64,000 nucleotides of DNA from an uncultured Paludibacter sp. Lineage in GTDB: Bacteria > Bacteroidota > Bacteroidia > Bacteroidales > Paludibacteraceae. A program made the translations under genes and the position numbers. The stretch spans positions 62,001 to 126,000 of the forward strand of contig CALFXE010000010.1 in assembly GCA_937927845.1 (NCBI GenBank). Reading direction: 5' to 3'. The number at the start of each line of letters is the position of its first letter. Within the stretch, counting starts at the first letter, position 1. The notes under the pieces were generated by a model. The model saw only the letters and a list, made by a program, of their open reading frames with translations. It was not told the origin of the DNA and made no database searches. Shown here piece after piece: positions 53,882 to 63,089 of this stretch.

Positions 53882-56092
53882 ATGAAATCAGTATTATTAT
53901 ACTCCTTACTTATTGTCGTTGCTTGTACAACAAATGGACAAGTTAACAATGAAATAAAAACAACTTTCCAAACTTCTCGTGAGTGGAGAAGCACCATTGA
54001 TAATAGAGCCGATGCGGTGATGATTTACGGCGTTGGAGGTAATCCTTCCGATAGGTCTAAAAGAATTCCTTTCGAAGAAAGAGTAGATTCATGGCGCGAA
54101 AGAGGATATATAACTCATTTTATGACAGGTATTGCTTGGGGTGAATATCAAGATTATTTTACCGGCAAATGGGATGGAAGATGGCATTTAGATGAAGGAC
54201 AAGTAACTCAAAAAGGAGATACAATATGGCATGGTCGACTGGTTCCTTATATTGTACCTTCAGAGAACTTTCTTGAATATTTAAAAGAAAAGCACATTAA
54301 AAGGGTAATCGATGCAGGAATAGATGAGATATTTCTTGAAGAGCCTGAGTTTTGGGCTCGTGCCGGTTATAGTGAAGCCTTTAAAAAAGAGTGGCAGTTA
54401 TATTATGGCTTTCCATGGAGACCACAACATGAAAGTCCTGAAAACACATGGCTTTCTAATAAGCTGAAATATGAATTGTATAAAAAAGCATTACAGAATG
54501 TCTTTCAATTTGCAAAAGAATATGGCAAAACTAAAGGATTAAATGTAAAATGTTATGTACCTACTCATTCGTTAATAAACTATTCTCAATGGCAAATAGT
54601 TAGTCCGGAAGCAAGTCTGGCATCATTACCTGAAGTAGATGGATATATTGCACAGGTTTGGACAGGAACCTCAAGAGAACCTAATTATTTCGATGGAGTA
54701 TATAAGGAACGAGTTTTTGAAACAGCATTTTTAGAGTATGGTAGTATGCAATCTATGACAGCTCCTACCGGTAGAAAAATGTTTTTTCTTACTGATCCAA
54801 TCGAAGACAGAGCAAAAGACTGGGAAGATTATAGAAAGAATTATCAGGCAACTTTTACTGCTCAGTTGTTATATCCTGATATTAATTCCTTTGAAATAAT
54901 GCCATGGCCTGAAAGAATATATGAAGGTTTATATAGTGTATCAGCAGGCAGTAATGAAAAGACACGAATACCACGTGATTATGCTACTCAAATGCAGGTT
55001 ATGATTAACTCGCTGAATAACATGCCTGTATCTGCAAATAAAGTGAGCGGTTCTACAGGTATAAGTGCCCTTGTGTCGAATTCGTTAATGTTTCAACGTT
55101 TTCCTGTGCATGAAGGGTATGATGATCCTCAATTATCAAATTTTTATGGTCAAGTATTGCCATTTTTAAAGAGAGGAGTCCCTATCGAAACTGCACATAT
55201 AGAAAATCTTTCTTATTCGGGTACATTAGAAAATACAAAAATTCTATTGATGACTTATTCGAATATGAAGCCTCTCGAAAAGGATGCTCATGAGTATCTG
55301 AAAATTTGGGTTCAAAATGGAGGTATCATAGTTTATAGTGGTAGAGATAACGACCCTTTTCAAACAGTTAGAGAATGGTGGAATCAAGATGGCATGAATT
55401 ACCCGACAGCCTCATCTCATTTGTTTGAAACTTTAGGAGTAGGACTTTCTCCAACAGATGGTTTACACAAGATTGGTAAAGGGATTTTATATATTATTCG
55501 TAAAGACCCCAAAGAATATGTTTTAAAAAATAATGGAGATAATGAATTTATTGATATTGTTAAAGGTCTATATGAAAATAACACAAAATCAGGTAAATTA
55601 CAATTCAAGAATAATTTTCATTTATCACGTGGAAACTATGAATTAATTTCGGTAATGGAAGAAAGTGTAAATGATGATGCTTATGAGATAAATGGATTGT
55701 TTATAGACTTGTTCGACCCAACACTGCCTGTGTTAAACAAGAAAGTTATATACCCGGGCAATCAATCGATGTTATATAATTTAAGAACGATAAAGAACAA
55801 AAAATATCCACAGGTTTTGGCTACCGGTGCAAGAGTGAGCGATGAGAAGTTTGATAATAAGGTGTATTCATTGATTGTAAAATCGCCTAAAGGTACAGCT
55901 AACGTAATGAGAATTCTACTACCAAGAGAGCCAAAGTACTGTCAAGTTGAAAACAAAACAGAAGGTAGATCAGAAAATTTCGAATATCAGTGGGACAAGT
56001 TTAGCAAAACCCTTTTGTTGAAGTTCGATAATAATCCGGATGGTATTGAGATAAATATTTATCTGGATAAATCTGCAAAACTTTTCGAATAA
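53882..56092 (+). CDS. Secreted TIM-barrel-like glycosidase candidate of unassigned family
   Basis: 736 residues. The N-terminus MKSVLLYSLLIVVACTTNGQ looks like a lipoprotein signal (Cys15). Residues 40-330 read like a GH-type (beta/alpha)8 barrel: EEPEFW near residue 158 with acidic residues in strand-end positions, VDGYIAQVWTG, and EIMPWPERIYEG. From about 400 on is a Rossmann-like segment (NTKILLMTYSNMKPLEKDAHEYLKIWVQ, GGIIVYSG) like the trimerisation domain of GH42 enzymes. I could not assign a named family. Its end overlaps the convergent regulator gene by 34 bases. Confidence 0.7.
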   Translation: MKSVLLYSLLIVVACTTNGQVNNEIKTTFQTSREWRSTIDNRADAVMIYGVGGNPSDRSKRIPFEERVDSWRERGYITHFMTGIAWGEYQDYFTGKWDGRWHLDEGQVTQKGDTIWHGRLVPYIVPSENFLEYLKEKHIKRVIDAGIDEIFLEEPEFWARAGYSEAFKKEWQLYYGFPWRPQHESPENTWLSNKLKYELYKKALQNVFQFAKEYGKTKGLNVKCYVPTHSLINYSQWQIVSPEASLASLPEVDGYIAQVWTGTSREPNYFDGVYKERVFETAFLEYGSMQSMTAPTGRKMFFLTDPIEDRAKDWEDYRKNYQATFTAQLLYPDINSFEIMPWPERIYEGLYSVSAGSNEKTRIPRDYATQMQVMINSLNNMPVSANKVSGSTGISALVSNSLMFQRFPVHEGYDDPQLSNFYGQVLPFLKRGVPIETAHIENLSYSGTLENTKILLMTYSNMKPLEKDAHEYLKIWVQNGGIIVYSGRDNDPFQTVREWWNQDGMNYPTASSHLFETLGVGLSPTDGLHKIGKGILYIIRKDPKEYVLKNNGDNEFIDIVKGLYENNTKSGKLQFKNNFHLSRGNYELISVMEESVNDDAYEINGLFIDLFDPTLPVLNKKVIYPGNQSMLYNLRTIKNKKYPQVLATGARVSDEKFDNKVYSLIVKSPKGTANVMRILLPREPKYCQVENKTEGRSENFEYQWDKFSKTLLLKFDNNPDGIEINIYLDKSAKLFE

Positions 56093-58554
56093 TCTTCACC
56101 AATAATTTTTTTATATTCCACTACAAATAGATAATAGCGTTGTTTTGCTTCATCTTTAAGATTGAGCTTAAATAACGCTTTTATCATGTAGTTTAATGCG
56201 TTTTCATCTAAAGGATCAAACAAGAAAATACTATCACAGAGGGCGATTACGGTTTCAAAGTCTCCACTATTATAAGCTTTTTCTAAATAAAAGTAAGAAG
56301 TTGATTCTATTCTGTTTTCGAAGTACTCTTTTACAGAATCAAATGACGAAATATCTTCTTCTTTTAAAAATTTTCCTCTGGATACAATGGTAACAAATTC
56401 CGGCATATCTTTTAGATGATTTCCTTCTGTGATTGTAAAACATCTTAGATAGTCACAATAACAATTGTCTGAATATACCAATTTGTAGCTGCCGTTTTCA
56501 TAAATTAAATTTATACCATCGAGTTCTCCAAGTATTTTTCTTAAATTATTTAGCACTACACCTCGCGAGTTCTTCGATTTTTCATATGATTTATTAGGCC
56601 AGAGATGCTTACTTAGTTCTTGTGAACTTAGTCTTTTGTCTTGCAGACTATAAAAAATAATCAGAAAAAATGCTTGTTTAAGTTTCGTACTAAGCATGTA
56701 ATTAATTTCTCGTCCGTTCTTATCTATAACAGAGAAATCACCAAACAAGAATATTGAATTAGGTTGTTTTACTTTTGTATACTTTTCTTTGTCAGAATAA
56801 TTAAAATCTTTTAGAACCCCTAAGACTTTCTGTTTAAGATTAATCTTCCTTTTCTGTAAAATAATGAAGAGTAAAATCAAAGATGAAAAGACAAGGATTA
56901 ATGTTATTAGTATAAAATTATCTCGTTTAGTGTTTTTGTAGATGGTTAATGCAGAATAATTAACAGGAGGAGATGTTAAAGTAAATATTTTTAGGGTTGA
57001 TGATATATCGTTGTTTTTAAACTCTTGAACTAATGTAACAAACTGTGAGGATTGATTATCGTAATGCAGGTTTACATTAGTGGTAATTTTTTCTGATATC
57101 ACAGGAATAGAGTCTCCATATAATTTACAATCTCCATTAGAAATTTTAAATTTATACAGTTTTAAAAATGAATTTGAGAAATGTTCAGGATAACATAATA
57201 CATAAAAACAACTATCATTTAAGAATATTAGATTACGTGCCGGTACGACATTTTCTCCTTTCCATGGAATAGACCATAACTTGTTGATTGTCTTATTAGT
57301 TATGTTGCTTTTGTATAGTTCATAATAATATATTCGTCCTATTGTTTGATCTCCAGCCTCGTTGCCCATACCTCCAAAAATGTAAAGATTGTCATCATTA
57401 TTATTAAAACCCATTGAAGTAAAATAACGCGGTGTGATGTGATCTCCCTTCAAATCCATTTTTTTCCATCTGTTGATATTAATGTCATACAAATAAAATG
57501 CATCCGAATATGATGTTCTTCCAAAGCCACCAAATATTGTATATGTCCTCATTTCGTTATCGAAATAACCTGAATGATGGTGAAGTTGTATGGGTAAAGC
57601 TTCATCTGTTATAGTTGTCCAACTGTATGTTAACAAATCAAGTCGTGCCATCATTGTAGTCCCAATTGGAGGGTCTGCAACTTCATAAACATAAAGCTGA
57701 TTGTTTTTAGAGTCCAAGAAATTAGTACCTAATCGCATGGAAATAGGACAAGTATTAGAATATTTATGATTATATGTTTTTAGAGTTTTTGTATTATAGA
57801 TGATTAATGAGTCTTCATTAAAATAATAAACTTCATGGGTAATGTTGTTAAATGTTGCACCGGCAACTTTGTCAGAAGAACATGAAAATACTTCATCCCA
57901 ATAATAAGAGTTGTTTATAAGCCAGACGGGATTAGATACATATCCTATTGTTTTCTTATTTGAATTATGAACGTTCTCACCTTCGCTTTCATTTAAAGGA
58001 AAATAGTATTGTTTTTCTTTATCGTTTACAATCAAATTTGAAATTCTAAATTGAGGAATATCAATTACATGGTCGCTTTTCCCAAAATACATATCTGGGA
58101 TCCAGTCTGTTGCTTTTTCCTGAATTATAGAAGAGTTATATAATGTGTCTACCTGAAAACTAACAGAAGAGTTGTGAAAATCAAAATTCAACTTTACTTT
58201 TATCCACTTATTTTCATTTAATATGTTTTTATTAAGTTTATGAGAAATCAAGATTTCTCTTCCTTCAATATTTAAGTTAAAATCAGAAAAATTTCCTTCT
58301 CCATTATATGAAATACAAAATACAGTTTTTGAGTTTTTATTCTTTATTCTTAAGATATTGCCTCTTGATTTAATTTTTGTTGGCATGATATCAAACTCAA
58401 TATTTAGAAATTGCTTAAATTTAGGGGATACCTTATCAAACACCCTGTATGAAGAACGTTCGTCGATAAGAGTTTCATTCCCCTTTATTTGCAATCCCTG
58501 AGAGAACAAACTAAAAGAGCTAAATAAAAGAAATAAAGTAATAAGTGGTTTCAT
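56059..58554 (-). CDS. Membrane-spanning regulator: LamG and Kelch sensor outside, SARP-like wHTH inside
   Basis: 831 residues from the ATG at 58554; a TTG at 58563 is in frame but less likely. In order: signal peptide (1-19); LamG-like beta-sandwich (about 45-175, FLNIEFDIMPTKIKSRG, WIKVKLNFDF); Kelch/galactose-oxidase-like propeller (about 200-520, TIFGGFGRTSY and YIFGGMGNEAG); one membrane helix (547-566); a winged-helix domain as in SARP/OmpR (600-695, FLFGDFSVIDKNGRE, LSSQELSKHLWP, RGVVLNNLRKIL); and a C-terminal helical BTAD-like region. The layout predicts a one-component receptor that binds DNA while anchored in the inner membrane. It converges on the PUL and probably controls it. Confidence 0.88.
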   Translation of the reverse strand: MKPLITLFLLFSSFSLFSQGLQIKGNETLIDERSSYRVFDKVSPKFKQFLNIEFDIMPTKIKSRGNILRIKNKNSKTVFCISYNGEGNFSDFNLNIEGREILISHKLNKNILNENKWIKVKLNFDFHNSSVSFQVDTLYNSSIIQEKATDWIPDMYFGKSDHVIDIPQFRISNLIVNDKEKQYYFPLNESEGENVHNSNKKTIGYVSNPVWLINNSYYWDEVFSCSSDKVAGATFNNITHEVYYFNEDSLIIYNTKTLKTYNHKYSNTCPISMRLGTNFLDSKNNQLYVYEVADPPIGTTMMARLDLLTYSWTTITDEALPIQLHHHSGYFDNEMRTYTIFGGFGRTSYSDAFYLYDININRWKKMDLKGDHITPRYFTSMGFNNNDDNLYIFGGMGNEAGDQTIGRIYYYELYKSNITNKTINKLWSIPWKGENVVPARNLIFLNDSCFYVLCYPEHFSNSFLKLYKFKISNGDCKLYGDSIPVISEKITTNVNLHYDNQSSQFVTLVQEFKNNDISSTLKIFTLTSPPVNYSALTIYKNTKRDNFILITLILVFSSLILLFIILQKRKINLKQKVLGVLKDFNYSDKEKYTKVKQPNSIFLFGDFSVIDKNGREINYMLSTKLKQAFFLIIFYSLQDKRLSSQELSKHLWPNKSYEKSKNSRGVVLNNLRKILGELDGINLIYENGSYKLVYSDNCYCDYLRCFTITEGNHLKDMPEFVTIVSRGKFLKEEDISSFDSVKEYFENRIESTSYFYLEKAYNSGDFETVIALCDSIFLFDPLDENALNYMIKALFKLNLKDEAKQRYYLFVVEYKKIIGEDYSKSFADLSR

Positions 58555-58624
58555 TGATATCAAGAAGTTAGCATAAAAATAAATTATTATTACATCGTCA
58601 TATTTCTAAATATCATATGGACAA

Positions 58625-58632
58625 CAAAGATA
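58625..58632 (-). promoter_or_regulatory. -7 box for the LamG/Kelch-SARP regulator
   Basis: The minus strand reads TATCTTTG (TAnnTTTG), about 70 bases upstream of the ATG at 58554. Confidence 0.5.
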
Positions 58633-58679
58633 GGTTTTTAATTAAACTATTCAAAATAGTATACATTGATTTTGGCTAA

Positions 58680-59333
58680 CTATTGTTTTACTGCCATAAA
58701 TATCTCATCAGGTTTGTTCACAAAATTCTTTCCTCCGGCGGCTTCTAATTCTGCTTTTGGTCGGAAGCCCCATAAAACACCAATAAATTCAATATCTGCA
58801 TTTAAAGCTGTGGCTGCATCAACTCCTGTGTCACCTACGAAGATGGTTTCACTCTTTTCAACTCCGGCTGTTGTTACAATTTCGTTTAATATGTCGGGAG
58901 ATGGTTTTACAGGAACTCCGTCGCGTTGACCTAATACAAGTGCAAAGTTAATTTCAGGAAAGAAACGTTTGACTAACTCTGAAGTAGCATCGTGCATTTT
59001 GTTAGATGCAACTCCTAATTTATAACCATTTAATTGCAGTTTTGCTAATAACTCCGGAATTCCGGAATATGGTTTTGTGCAATCTTCTGAATGAAAAAAG
59101 TAATATTTTAGAAATTCATGCTTTACCATCGAAATAGCATCAGGATTTTTATGCGCTTCAGGTAAAGCTCGTTCAATAAGTTTATTTACGCCATTACCCA
59201 CAAAAAAACGATATGCTTCAACTTCATGCGTAGGGAAATTAAATTGTTTTAAAGCATGATTGGTGGCATTTGCCAAATCTTCTATAGTGTCTAATAAAGT
59301 TCCGTCTAAATCAAAAATAATTAGTTTATACAT
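58680..59333 (-). CDS. gph: HAD-superfamily phosphoglycolate phosphatase-like hydrolase
   Basis: 217 residues. The nucleophile motif is FDLDGTLLDT (Asp8 and Asp10). The second motif is VASNKMH, and the third GDTGVDAATALNADIEFIGVLWG. The helical cap lies between about 15 and 85. The sequence is closest to Gph/PGP-type enzymes, which remove phosphate from phosphoglycolate or similar small phosphates. The real substrate is not shown. It sits downstream of the AddA-like gene, 57 bases away. Confidence 0.88.
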   Translation of the reverse strand: MYKLIIFDLDGTLLDTIEDLANATNHALKQFNFPTHEVEAYRFFVGNGVNKLIERALPEAHKNPDAISMVKHEFLKYYFFHSEDCTKPYSGIPELLAKLQLNGYKLGVASNKMHDATSELVKRFFPEINFALVLGQRDGVPVKPSPDILNEIVTTAGVEKSETIFVGDTGVDAATALNADIEFIGVLWGFRPKAELEAAGGKNFVNKPDEIFMAVKQ

Positions 59334-59390
59334 ATTGTTAGTTTATTTTTTATGTTATCAAAATACTACAAAGCATAGCGATTAACCATG

Positions 59391-62300
59391 TCAAGTTGTT
59401 ACTTCTATAATCTCCTGAAGTTTAACATAGCACAGATAAGCCTTTGTATCATAACCCATTGAGTTTAATAGTAGAGTGTAATCTCGAACTTGTTTATTAT
59501 GCGATTGAAGTTTTTGCTCTCCAAATTTATAATCAATTACCGTTGCTTCTTTTCCATCTAAAATTATCCTGTCAGGTCTGTAATGATGACCTTCCGGTGT
59601 AAGTATAGTGGTTTCGTTCAGGACTTCAACCCCATCTCTAAACCATTCAGAGACTTTAGGTAATTTCCAAAATGCATCAATATCATCTGAAATTTTAAAG
59701 GATTCTTCCTCCGTAACCCTTCCTTCCGAAATAAAGTCAGGGATTATAGACTGATGATCCATAGGCTTTTGAATGCGACAAAATATTTCGTGCATTAAAT
59801 TACCGTAATCCAAAGGAGTTTCTGTTATATCTATCTCATCTCTATTGAATAACCCAATCTTATGTTTGAGTTTTAGCCTATTTGCAAAATCACAGATAGG
59901 ATAATGATTTTTATTATCTGTATATTGGTTTTCTGTCGATTTTTTTTGTGATATCACTGAGAGTTTGCCTAACTCAAATGTATTTTCTTCAGATTTGAAA
60001 TTATCAGTAAAGATGTTTTCTTGTGAATCATTGAAACATGTATATAGTAATGACGACAGATCATTAATTGTAATCGTTCCATCTTTTTTCGATGTTTTTG
60101 GTAGAGGACTAATTCCGATAAGCTCACTTTTAGGTCTTGTAAATGCTACGTAAGCAAGGTTCAAACTATCGATATATAAGTGCATCATTTCATTGTAATA
60201 ATCTTCTGCAAAATATGATTCTCCAAGTATAGAAGTGAATTGCACCGGCATTAAAGGCATCTGATTGAAAGGAGCTTCCTGAGTCTCGCACCACATGATT
60301 TTTCTACCTTTATTTAATTCCCAATCGCAAAAAGGAATGATTACAGCCTTAAATTCCAAACCTTTAGATTTGTGAATAGTCATTATTTTAAAAGCCTTTT
60401 CATTTTCAGGTGTAGAAATAGTTGCTTTTGTGCCGTTTTTCGACCACCACTGTAGAAACGAATTTATATCAGATGTTTTGCTATTTACGAACTTGAACAC
60501 TATATCCTGAAAAGCCTGAATATAAACCGATTCATTGTTCCATTCAACTAAACCGAACAAAGCAATAATTTTTTCAATCAACTCAAACAAAGATAGTTGC
60601 CTGTATTTTAATAGAAGTTCGTTAGTTTCTTTTGAAAAAAGTGCTGAAATTACTTGATCATCATATTTACAGTTAACAGCAACTTTCAAAGCATCATTAT
60701 TTGCTAATTTTTGTACGTTTTTAGCATACTCATAATTTACAATTATCCTTTGTATCTCATCCTTCGGGTCAATTAAGAGTTTTAAAATCCCCAATAGGAA
60801 CTGAACGGACAAAGCTGACTCAACCAATAAACCTTCTGTGCCCATAAGCTCATAACTAAATTCCGGCTTGGCATCAGACGATTGTTTGTATTGCAGTATT
60901 TTTTGTACAACTTGACGAGCTTCATCGTTTTTGTTTACAAGAATTGCAATATCACATGGTTTATATCCGCGTGCTTGAAAATCTTCTAAAATTCCAGGTA
61001 GGATTTCTAAACTTTTCTCTTTCCAACTATCTTCAGAATCATCTTTATCTATAAATAGAAATTTAACCGCTCCTTCTTTAGCCTTAGATGAAACTTTCTG
61101 CTCTGTTTCTTTATAAGCGTGTGTAATTTTTTCTTTTAATTGAGTTAACTGAGGCATTGATTCCACAACTTCATCAATTTTCTGATTGAGTAATTCTTGC
61201 AGTTTGTTTGATGATGTTTTAAAGAAGTTATTATTGAAATCTATGATGTTTTTATCACTCCTCCAATTGGTATCTAAGTTTTCTTCTCTAATATAATCCT
61301 TTTCTATATCATTGTAAATCTGATTGTCAAGTAGTTTCCAATCAGAATTGCGCCAACGATAAATACTTTGTTTAACATCGCCGACCACAAGATTATTATA
61401 TCCTGATGATAAACTGTTTTTAATTAACGGCAAGAAATTATCCCATTGTAAAACCGATGTGTCCTGAAACTCATCAATCATAAAATGATCAATCATCAAA
61501 CCTGTTTTCTCATAAATAAATGGTGCATCACTGCCATCTATAATTTTGTTTAACAGAAGATTAGAGTCAGATATTAGCATGATATTCTGACCTACAGTCA
61601 ACTTCTGTATTTGCATTGCCAAATCGGATAAAATACCTAAGGTATTGAAATGTCTTAGAATTATTTTAGCAGTGTTATATTTATAAATATTCGAATCGAT
61701 ATGCTCGATTAACTCCAACATTTTCGACTGCAATCCATTTGTATATGCATTGATTATGGCAGATTTAATTTGAGAATTAGATTTATCTGCATAACACTTT
61801 GTCACATCATCAGACATGTTTCTAAAAGTGTTTGTGATTTTAAAATCTTCATTTAAAGCTTTTACAAATTGCTTTATTGATGATCTGCTCCCACCTGAAA
61901 AATCTTCGAATTCTAACCCATTACTTTTAATTATTGCTATGGCATCTTCTGAAATTTTCTGTGCATTATTTATGAAATCCTTTGAAATAGCATACAAATC
62001 CCTTTTATATTTATTCAGAAATTCCCTGTCATGCAACTTTTTATTAGTCTCCGTTGCTTTGTGCTGGAAGCTTTCCTTAAATATCTCATATCCAAGTTCT
62101 AATATGTTATATCTCGTATTCCAGTTTTTTCCATCAGCAATTAGTTCTTCGGAAAAATTCGTAAGCCATTCCAATAGTTGTTTATTATCATCTTCTGACA
62201 AATCTACATAAATATTATCAACTGCTTGATTAAGCATAGTATCAATATCCAATTCAAGATTATAGCCACCATTTATACCTATATCGCGAGCAAAAGAACG

Positions 62301-62645
62301 TATAACTCTTTGAAAAAAACTGTCGATTGTATTGATTGAGAAAGAAGAATAATCATGCAGAATTTGAATGATGATTTGTTTAGCCTTATTGTTTACAGCC
62401 TCAGCCGATATGCTTTCGCTTTTCATTAAGTCAGCTCGATATGGCGATTCTGCACCTGTCGACAATAGAAAAAGCTCATGGATTATACGCGATTTCATCT
62501 CTTCAGTAGCTTTGTTGGTAAAAGTTACTGCTAATATGTTTCGGTGACTGTTTGGCTTTTCAGATTTGAAAAGTAAATGAATATAATCTTTAGTAAGGCG
62601 AAATGTCTTACCCGAACCTGCTGAAGCTTTATATACATTTAACAT
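59391..62645 (-). CDS. AddA-like UvrD-type helicase with C-terminal nuclease domain
   Basis: 1084 residues. Walker A is ASAGSGKTF (7-15). Other superfamily I helicase motifs are LAVTFTNKATEEMKSR, MIDEFQDTSVLQW, VGDVKQSIYRWR, and a late MTIHKSKGLEFKAVIIPF. Near the C-terminus HHYRPDRIILDGKEATVIDYK provides a PD-(D/E)xK nuclease core. This order of domains is that of AddA, the helicase-nuclease subunit of AddAB that processes double-strand breaks for RecA. The usual partner addB is not in the window. tadA and parE are just upstream in the same direction. Confidence 0.93.
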   Translation of the reverse strand: MLNVYKASAGSGKTFRLTKDYIHLLFKSEKPNSHRNILAVTFTNKATEEMKSRIIHELFLLSTGAESPYRADLMKSESISAEAVNNKAKQIIIQILHDYSSFSINTIDSFFQRVIRSFARDIGINGGYNLELDIDTMLNQAVDNIYVDLSEDDNKQLLEWLTNFSEELIADGKNWNTRYNILELGYEIFKESFQHKATETNKKLHDREFLNKYKRDLYAISKDFINNAQKISEDAIAIIKSNGLEFEDFSGGSRSSIKQFVKALNEDFKITNTFRNMSDDVTKCYADKSNSQIKSAIINAYTNGLQSKMLELIEHIDSNIYKYNTAKIILRHFNTLGILSDLAMQIQKLTVGQNIMLISDSNLLLNKIIDGSDAPFIYEKTGLMIDHFMIDEFQDTSVLQWDNFLPLIKNSLSSGYNNLVVGDVKQSIYRWRNSDWKLLDNQIYNDIEKDYIREENLDTNWRSDKNIIDFNNNFFKTSSNKLQELLNQKIDEVVESMPQLTQLKEKITHAYKETEQKVSSKAKEGAVKFLFIDKDDSEDSWKEKSLEILPGILEDFQARGYKPCDIAILVNKNDEARQVVQKILQYKQSSDAKPEFSYELMGTEGLLVESALSVQFLLGILKLLIDPKDEIQRIIVNYEYAKNVQKLANNDALKVAVNCKYDDQVISALFSKETNELLLKYRQLSLFELIEKIIALFGLVEWNNESVYIQAFQDIVFKFVNSKTSDINSFLQWWSKNGTKATISTPENEKAFKIMTIHKSKGLEFKAVIIPFCDWELNKGRKIMWCETQEAPFNQMPLMPVQFTSILGESYFAEDYYNEMMHLYIDSLNLAYVAFTRPKSELIGISPLPKTSKKDGTITINDLSSLLYTCFNDSQENIFTDNFKSEENTFELGKLSVISQKKSTENQYTDNKNHYPICDFANRLKLKHKIGLFNRDEIDITETPLDYGNLMHEIFCRIQKPMDHQSIIPDFISEGRVTEEESFKISDDIDAFWKLPKVSEWFRDGVEVLNETTILTPEGHHYRPDRIILDGKEATVIDYKFGEQKLQSHNKQVRDYTLLLNSMGYDTKAYLCYVKLQEIIEVTT

Positions 62646-62654
62646 GATAAAAAT

Positions 62655-63089
62655 TTATCTCTTTTTCTGAAAAAATTCTTTCAGTAACGATGAACATTCA
62701 TTTTCTAATATACCGCCTGTAACTACAGTTTTTGGATGAATTGCGTTAGGGGCAAAACGTAAAAATCCTCTTTTTTCATCAGATGCGCCATATACAATTC
62801 TGTCGATTTGCGACCAGCCTAAAGCACCTGCACACATTACACACGGCTCTAAGGTTACGTAAATCGTACAATTTACCAAATACTTACCACCAAGAAAGCC
62901 TGCTGCGGCAGTTATGGCTTGCATTTCTGCATGTGCTGTAATATCGTTTAATGTTTCAGTCAAATTATGTCCGCGCGCAATAATTCTATCCTGGCAGACT
63001 ATAACAGTACCAACAGGAATCTCATCTCTGTCGAAAGCCTTTTTTGCTTCGTTAAGAGCCTGACGCATAAAGTACTCGTCATTCAACAT
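62655..63089 (-). CDS. tadA: tRNA-adenosine deaminase (TadA-like)
   Basis: 144 residues. The zinc site is HAEMQAI with Glu as the proton shuttle, and PCVMCAGAL as the Cys pair. This is the deaminase that converts adenosine 34 in tRNA-Arg to inosine. The same family includes other nucleoside deaminases, so the substrate is inferred from length and the TadA-like start (DEYFMRQALNEAKKAF). The ATG lies 11 bases inside the end of parE. Confidence 0.92.
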   Translation of the reverse strand: MLNDEYFMRQALNEAKKAFDRDEIPVGTVIVCQDRIIARGHNLTETLNDITAHAEMQAITAAAGFLGGKYLVNCTIYVTLEPCVMCAGALGWSQIDRIVYGASDEKRGFLRFAPNAIHPKTVVTGGILENECSSLLKEFFQKKR

